Origin: Ignavibacteria bacterium
GTDB taxonomy: Bacteria; Bacteroidota; Ignavibacteria; UBA10030; UBA6906
Direction of reading: 5' to 3'
Length of the DNA stretch: 10,851 nucleotides
Assembly (NCBI GenBank): GCA_029859455.1
Contig: JAOUDE010000058.1
Location: 1 to 10,851 of the forward strand
The notes under the pieces are model-generated. The model was not told the origin of the DNA, did not search any database, and was given only the letters and a program-made list of their open reading frames with translations. This document shows, one piece after another, positions 6,832 through 10,851 of this stretch. The translations under genes and the position numbers were made by a program. Each line of letters opens with the position of its first letter. Within the stretch, counting starts at the first letter, position 1.

Positions 6832-7311
6832 ATGACCGACGACGAACGGTGGATGGAATCTGCGTTCCTTGAAGCAGAGCAGGCTTTTAAGCGAAAAGAA
6901 GTGCCGGTTGGGGCGATTGTGATGAAGGATGGAAAGGTCATCGGCCGCGGGTATAATCAGACGGAAACGCTGAAAGACCCGACAGCCCACGCCGAAATGA
7001 TCGCGATTACCGCAGCAGCCATGCATATCGGCAACCACCGGCTCGAAGGGTGTACGCTGTACGTAACGCTCGAGCCATGCCCGATGTGTGCCGGGGCGAT
7101 CGTGCTTGCGAGGATTTCACGGCTTGTCTACGGAGCTCCCGATCCGAAGGCGGGGGCCTGCACGACCCTGTACAAGATCACTCAGGACAGCCGCCTCAAT
7201 CATCAGGTCGACCTGACCGGCGGCATTCTGGAACCACGGTGCAGTACAATTCTGAAAGATTTTTTCGGGAAGATCAGAGGAAAGACGATGGGAAAGCCGG
7301 AGATGAACTGA
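6832..7311 (+). CDS. tadA: tRNA-specific adenosine deaminase TadA
   Basis: The 159-aa protein carries the complete active site of bacterial TadA. H53-A54-E55 (in PTAHAEMIAI) supplies a zinc ligand and the catalytic glutamate, and PCPMC at 82-86 supplies zinc ligands C83 and C86. VPVGAIV at 24-30, the YNQTET segment near 41-46 and GAPDPKAGA at 101-109 also match the family. TadA converts A34 to inosine in tRNA-Arg(ACG), allowing one tRNA to read CGU, CGC and CGA. This separates it from cytidine or guanine deaminases of the same fold, although a short paralogue with another substrate cannot be wholly excluded. The ATG at 6832 is preceded by GAGG at 6823-6826 with a 5-nt spacer. The gene has its own promoter and is convergent with prfA. 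Confidence 0.95.
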   Translation: MTDDERWMESAFLEAEQAFKRKEVPVGAIVMKDGKVIGRGYNQTETLKDPTAHAEMIAITAAAMHIGNHRLEGCTLYVTLEPCPMCAGAIVLARISRLVYGAPDPKAGACTTLYKITQDSRLNHQVDLTGGILEPRCSTILKDFFGKIRGKTMGKPEMN

Positions 7312-7344
7312 GAGAACGCTTCAGGAATTTGTGCGTTTTCTCAT

Positions 7345-7390
7345 TTGGTGATTTGATCATTTGGGTTTGAAATGATCAAATGATTCAATG
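7345..7390. repeat. Degenerate 8-bp tandem repeat with a 12-bp inverted repeat (copy 2)
   Basis: In the plus direction TTGGTGAT (7345-7352), TTGATCAT (7353-7360) and TTGGGTTT (7361-7368) continue the same octamer motif as 5414-5453. The array then reverses: ATTTGATCATTT at 7351-7362 is exactly complementary to AAATGATCAAAT at 7370-7381, around the 7-nt loop GGGTTTG. It lies between the convergent tadA and prfA genes, where the hairpin could serve as a bidirectional terminator. The stem is AT-rich, so that role is uncertain. Confidence 0.6.
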
Positions 7391-7416
7391 TTTAATTGAC
7401 AAAATGCTTCTGTGTT

Positions 7417-8484
7417 TCACTTACTCGCCTTCAGTTTCTCCGCCATCGCCGCGATCTTCAGCTGTTCGATCAGTTCCCCGACCTGTCCGTTGATGATTTC
7501 TGAAAGGTTATAGAGGGTAAGCCCGATCCTGTGATCGGTGACGCGGTTCTGGGGAAAATTGTACGTGCGGATCTTGTCGCTGCGGTCGCCGCTTTTCACC
7601 ATCGACTTCCTCAGCGCAGCGACATCGCCGACCTGGGATTCGATCATCATCTCGTACAACCGGGCACGGAGCATCTTCATCGCCCGTTCACGGTTCTGGA
7701 ACTGTGACCGCTCCTGTCTGCACGCGACAACAACGCCCGTTGGCATATGGGTGATCCGGACTGCCGTTTCCACCTTGTTGACGTTCTGCCCCCCTTTACC
7801 GCCTGAACGAAACGTATCCATCTGAAGATCCGAGGGATTGATTTCGATGTCGATTGTTTCTACTTCCGGGAGGACCGCTACGGTCGCGGCGGATGTGTGG
7901 ACCCGCCCCTGTGCTTCCGTTTCGGGGACCCGCTGGACCCGGTGAACGCCGGACTCGAATTTCATCGATCCGTACACATCCTGTCCGCCCAGGGAAAAGG
8001 AAATTTCCTTGAACCCTCCCTTCCCCGCATCACTGAAATCCAGCAGTTCACATTTCCACCCCTGCAGTTCGGCGAACCTGGAATACATCCTGTAGAGGTC
8101 AGCGGCAAACAGGGCAGCTTCCTCGCCCCCGGTCCCCGACCTGATCTCCATGATCACGTTCCGGCTGTCATTCGGATCTTTCGGAATCAGCAGGGTTTTC
8201 AGCTCCTCTTCGAGCCTCACAAGCTTCTCCCTGACTTCCTCCAGTTCACCGAGTGCAAGCTGTTTCATCTCAGGATCGGAAGATCCGTTGATGATCTCCT
8301 TCAGCCCTGCCAGTTCATCCTGGGCCTTCCGGTAGCGCTCATACGCTTTGACGATCGGCGTAAGGTCCTTGTGTTCCTTGCTCAACTCGCGCAGACGATC
8401 CTGGTTCCCCACGACCTCAGGGTCCCCGAGAAGTGCTGTAATCTCCTGGTATCGTTCCCGTACCTCTTCCAGCCGATCCAGCAT
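7417..8484 (-). CDS. prfA: Peptide chain release factor 1 (RF1)
   Basis: The 355-aa protein is a class-I release factor. GGQ at 231-233 (in RSGGKGGQNVNKVETAVRI) triggers peptidyl-tRNA hydrolysis. The stop-codon-reading tripeptide is P-E-T at 187-189 (in VQRVPETEAQGRVHTSAATV). The P-x-T form marks RF1 (UAG and UAA), where RF2 would have SPF. The N-terminal coiled-coil domain (1-100) and SGTGGEEAALFA (116-127) are intact. The length is normal, and no programmed frameshift is needed, unlike many RF2 genes. The ATG lies 2 nt after the stop of the DUF1385 gene with only a weak GGCGG signal, suggesting translational coupling. The RF methyltransferase gene prmC, often adjacent to prfA, is not downstream: the next gene is the convergent tadA. 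Confidence 0.95.
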   Translation of the reverse strand: MLDRLEEVRERYQEITALLGDPEVVGNQDRLRELSKEHKDLTPIVKAYERYRKAQDELAGLKEIINGSSDPEMKQLALGELEEVREKLVRLEEELKTLLIPKDPNDSRNVIMEIRSGTGGEEAALFAADLYRMYSRFAELQGWKCELLDFSDAGKGGFKEISFSLGGQDVYGSMKFESGVHRVQRVPETEAQGRVHTSAATVAVLPEVETIDIEINPSDLQMDTFRSGGKGGQNVNKVETAVRITHMPTGVVVACRQERSQFQNRERAMKMLRARLYEMMIESQVGDVAALRKSMVKSGDRSDKIRTYNFPQNRVTDHRIGLTLYNLSEIINGQVGELIEQLKIAAMAEKLKASK

Positions 8485-8486
8485 TG

Positions 8487-9473
8487 TCAGACCGCCAGTT
8501 TTGATGTGACTGATTCCATCGCGTCCTTTTCTTCTTCCTGACCCAGAGCTGCCCGCAGGGCTACGATCGCAACCTCCAGCTGATCCGGAAGCGGCTCACG
8601 GGTCGTCACCCTCTGGAGCCAGAGTCCGGGCGCCGCGACGATCTTCCCGGCTATCGTTCCGCTCTTCTTTGCCGATATCCGGATGAATTCGTAGGAAATC
8701 CCCCCGACAAGAGGAATCAAAGGGAGGTGGGTGCCAAGCCGCAGGAACAGGGTCAGTTCGCCAAGCCAGAGCATCAGGATCGTGTCGAGAACGCTGAACA
8801 GGAGGATCGACGAAACCATAACAATGAGGAGAAAACTGGTGCCGCAGCGGGGATGAAACCGTGACTGCCGGGCGGCGGACTCCACCGTCAGCGGTTCTCC
8901 CTTCTCAAAAGCAAAGACCGCCTTATGCTCGGCACCATGATACTCAAACACCCGCCTGATCTCTTTCGAGAGCGAAATCAACGAGAGATATCCGAGCAGG
9001 AGCGCGACCCGAATACCTCCTGCAGTCAGGTTGAACAGAAGTGCCTGCTGGTCAACATCGAACAACAACGAGGTCAAAACAAGCGGGGTCGCAAAGAAGA
9101 TCGTAATTCCGACGAGAAGCGAAAGCGCCACTGTGAGTCCAAGGCGCCACGAATTCTCTTCTTTTGTTCCGGTCTGACCAGCGGTGCCCGGTTCCTCCAG
9201 CGAGACTTCGGCCGAGTAATTCAGCGTCCTGATTCCGATCACGGTCATCTCGATCAATCCCAGTGCCCCGCGGAGGAGCGGCCGCTTCAGCATCGGGAAC
9301 CGCGCTGCCAGAGACCGGAATGTCTCTTTCCTGATCACGATGGTCCCGTCTGACCGTCGGACGGCAGTCGCAACAGCCTCGCCCGAACGCATCATCACTC
9401 CCTCGATCACTGCCTGACCACCGACAGGGCTCACCGGTGCTTCATTGTTCTGCTCGCGCACGCGTTTCTCCAT
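8487..9473 (-). CDS. DUF1385 integral membrane protein
   Basis: The protein is 328 aa from the preferred start. Family hallmarks are GGQAVIEGVMMR at 18-29, FPMLKRPLLRGA at 59-70, YHGAEHK at 178-184 and HPRCGTSF at 207-214. Hydrophobic segments lie at about 112-137, 147-170, 212-232 and 234-262. A C-terminal QLEVAIVALRAAL (298-310) is also typical. The biochemical function is unknown; in Firmicutes the gene sits beside prfA/prmC, and the same link to prfA is seen here. The frame is open back to 9581, but those 36 extra residues (rich in S, G and P) show no family similarity. The product from ATG 9473 begins MEKRVREQNNEAPVSPVGGQ, which places the conserved block where it belongs. No Shine-Dalgarno sequence precedes it. 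A promoter is expected at 9474-9591, but I see no convincing -35/-10 pair. The stop is 2 nt from the prfA start. Confidence 0.88.
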   Translation of the reverse strand: MEKRVREQNNEAPVSPVGGQAVIEGVMMRSGEAVATAVRRSDGTIVIRKETFRSLAARFPMLKRPLLRGALGLIEMTVIGIRTLNYSAEVSLEEPGTAGQTGTKEENSWRLGLTVALSLLVGITIFFATPLVLTSLLFDVDQQALLFNLTAGGIRVALLLGYLSLISLSKEIRRVFEYHGAEHKAVFAFEKGEPLTVESAARQSRFHPRCGTSFLLIVMVSSILLFSVLDTILMLWLGELTLFLRLGTHLPLIPLVGGISYEFIRISAKKSGTIAGKIVAAPGLWLQRVTTREPLPDQLEVAIVALRAALGQEEEKDAMESVTSKLAV

Positions 9474-9591
9474 TAAAATTCCAGCTAAATTACAATTTTT
9501 TCCGGTCAGTTCCCATTGTCCGGACCCAGAGGGATATTGAAGCGAGGAAGGAAGATCAACGGAAACTGGTCCCGACAACATCGTGCAACCG

Positions 9592-10851
9592 CTACCCTTC
9601 CGAGATCGGGAGATCAGGCGGTTCCTGTTTGGGTTGACGATTGAAGATCGACCTCATCGCTTTCAGCTCGGAGGGATCGAAAAATCTCAGGAGGCGGAGG
9701 AGCACCAGTGCCATGAAAAGAAGTCCTGTATGCCAGATCGCCGGGGGGATGGGGGGTGATACGAACAACCCGGCAACGTATGTCACAGAGCCGACGAGTA
9801 CAATGAGAGAGATTCTTCCCCATTCGTAGCGAACCGGAGACACCCGCTGAGAAAACGCGAACATCAGAATCGCCATGACGGCATAGCTCAACAGTGTGGC
9901 GATCCCTGCACCGTTCATCCCGAATGCCGGAATCAGGAAAAAGTTCGAGGCGATGTTGACCGCCGCCCCGCCAATGGTGACGACCGGAAGCAGTGCCGTC
10001 TTCTTCTCGAGATAGAGTCCCGCGGAAAACACGGTCGATATGCCAAGAAACATGTAACCGATCAGCACCAGGGGAACAACACCATACCCTCCCCAGTAGG
10101 AATCCGGCAGGACCGAATATCCGAAAAGAAACGGTGTCTTGATCAGACCCTCGAGGAAGAAAGTCAGGAACAGAAACAGTCCGGTCATCGCCAGCAGAAG
10201 GTAGGTCAGCACTCTGGCAAACATCTCTTTCGAGCTCGCCTCATTGCCCGCACTGAAGAAGAACGGCCTCCAGGCGAACTCGAACATCGACACGATCAGC
10301 ATCATGAAGATCCCGAGGCGGTAGTTCGCCTGATAGATGCCGACCGTTGCCGCATCGGTCAACGCCTCCAGAATCGGCCGGTCGATCACCTGCAAGGCGA
10401 TCGCCGCCAGTCCCGCAGGAAGCGTCGGCAACCCGTACGAGATCAGCGCGCGAAAGAGCGGGCCGGACCATGAGGGAGCGAAGTTTATCAGAACCGTCGG
10501 CAGAAGCAGGAGGACAACAAACGATGATGCAATCGCACCTGCCAGAAAGATGCCGTCCATTTCCATTTCAAGAACGACAAGGAACCAGACGACACAGAGA
10601 ACGTTCACAACAATGCCTGCGACGCGAATGAAAGCGAACTGTTTCGCTTTTCTGTCCATCCTCAGGACCGCGAACGGAACATGGCTGATCGCATCCAGGA
10701 AAAGAATCAGAGCGGAGTAACGGACGAGGGATCCATGGGCAGCTCCGGCACCTGTTGCGACAGCGATGGCATCCGAAGAGAACCAGATTGCGGCGGAGAA
10801 GAGCAGGGAGGATCCGGTCACCGAGATGAACGGCACTGAAAAGACATCGCG
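9592..10851 (-). CDS. Polysaccharide flippase, Wzx/MOP superfamily (N-terminus beyond window)
   Basis: The frame is open to the right window edge: five codons (RDVFS) precede the first possible start, a GTG at 10836-10834. At least 419 residues are therefore visible and the true start is outside. The visible part contains about eleven hydrophobic segments. Typical features are the GLPTLPAGLAAIALQVIDRPILE region with Y-Q-A-N-Y-R-L-G (near residues 135-175 of the visible part) and the polysaccharide-synthesis C-terminal region with GAAVNIASNFFLIPAFGMNG, A-G-I-A-T-L-L-S-Y. The family moves undecaprenyl-linked sugar repeat units across the inner membrane for O-antigen, capsule or exopolysaccharide. 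The extreme C-terminus is a short soluble tail ending PISEG. By comparison with family members, roughly 70-90 N-terminal residues (two to three helices) are missing. It runs in the same direction as DUF1385-prfA, with a 118-bp gap. Its sugar specificity cannot be read from sequence. Confidence 0.88.
   Translation of the reverse strand, partial: RDVFSVPFISVTGSSLLFSAAIWFSSDAIAVATGAGAAHGSLVRYSALILFLDAISHVPFAVLRMDRKAKQFAFIRVAGIVVNVLCVVWFLVVLEMEMDGIFLAGAIASSFVVLLLLPTVLINFAPSWSGPLFRALISYGLPTLPAGLAAIALQVIDRPILEALTDAATVGIYQANYRLGIFMMLIVSMFEFAWRPFFFSAGNEASSKEMFARVLTYLLLAMTGLFLFLTFFLEGLIKTPFLFGYSVLPDSYWGGYGVVPLVLIGYMFLGISTVFSAGLYLEKKTALLPVVTIGGAAVNIASNFFLIPAFGMNGAGIATLLSYAVMAILMFAFSQRVSPVRYEWGRISLIVLVGSVTYVAGLFVSPPIPPAIWHTGLLFMALVLLRLLRFFDPSELKAMRSIFNRQPKQEPPDLPISEG

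Noticed and set aside
7417..8484. RF2 (prfB) or a ribosome-rescue factor instead of RF1
   Set aside because: The protein has the P-x-T codon-recognition motif (PET at 187-189), not SPF. It also has a full-length N-terminal domain, which rescue factors such as ArfB lack.
7897..8541. Long plus-strand open frame (214 codons) across prfA
   Set aside because: It is antisense to an intact RF1 gene with all motifs and runs over the DUF1385/prfA junction; no start signal or domain is visible.
9474..9581. 36-residue N-terminal extension of the DUF1385 protein
   Set aside because: The extension has no family similarity, while the ATG at 9473 begins 17 residues before the conserved GGQAVIEGVMMR block as expected.
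10834..10836. GTG at 10836 as the real start of the flippase
   Set aside because: The frame remains open to the window edge, and the visible protein lacks the first two to three membrane helices of the family, so the gene is simply cut by the window.
1..10851. Mobile element, phage, CRISPR or defence island
   Set aside because: No transposase, integrase, direct target duplications, spaced identical repeats or known defence domains were found; the tRNA gene shows no duplicated 3' end suggestive of an integrated element within the window.

Overview
This window reads as ordinary chromosomal DNA from a Gram-negative, didermic bacterium. The best guess is an uncultivated member of the FCB side of the tree (Bacteroidota, Ignavibacteriota, Zixibacteria, Gemmatimonadota and relatives). 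This rests on a DUF5916 outer-membrane beta-barrel with a CBM9-like front domain, a DUF2911-TPR lipid-free periplasmic protein, a release factor 1 with the GGKGGQNVNK type of GGQ region, and several starts without a Shine-Dalgarno sequence. The phylum cannot be fixed from this window alone. Base composition looks uniform and moderately GC-rich by eye. I see no transposase, integrase, phage gene, CRISPR array, toxin-antitoxin pair or defence gene.

Layout. (1) 2-133: the tail of a HEAT-repeat-like protein cut by the window edge, with a U-tract hairpin over its stop codon. (2) 208-5201, plus strand: three exported proteins in a row. They are a DUF5916 outer-membrane protein, a double-PDZ periplasmic protein and a DUF2911-TPR protein. 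The gaps between them (about 135 and 146 bp) hold inverted repeats, and a strong intrinsic terminator closes the block at 5222-5266. (3) 5333-5404: a tRNA-Arg gene with anticodon UCG, with its own plausible promoter. (4) 5455-6540, minus strand: a YrbG-type Na+/Ca2+ antiporter, convergent with the tRNA. (5) 6541-6831: a divergent promoter region with a near-consensus sigma-70 promoter for the next gene. (6) 6832-7311, plus strand: tadA, the tRNA A34 deaminase. (7) 7417-9473, minus strand: a tight DUF1385-prfA operon with a 2-nt gap between the genes. (8) 9592-10851, minus strand: a Wzx/MOP-type polysaccharide flippase whose N-terminus lies beyond the window.

The genes fall into two themes. 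One is the cell envelope: the exported cluster, the antiporter, the DUF1385 membrane protein and the flippase. The other is translation: tRNA-Arg(UCG), TadA and RF1. The least explained signal is in the intergenic DNA. A degenerate 8-bp tandem repeat (consensus near TTGATCAT) occupies both convergent gaps, 5414-5453 and 7345-7390, and in the second it folds into a perfect 12-bp inverted repeat. I did not find a convincing undescribed biological system here. The findings are modest and scored accordingly.
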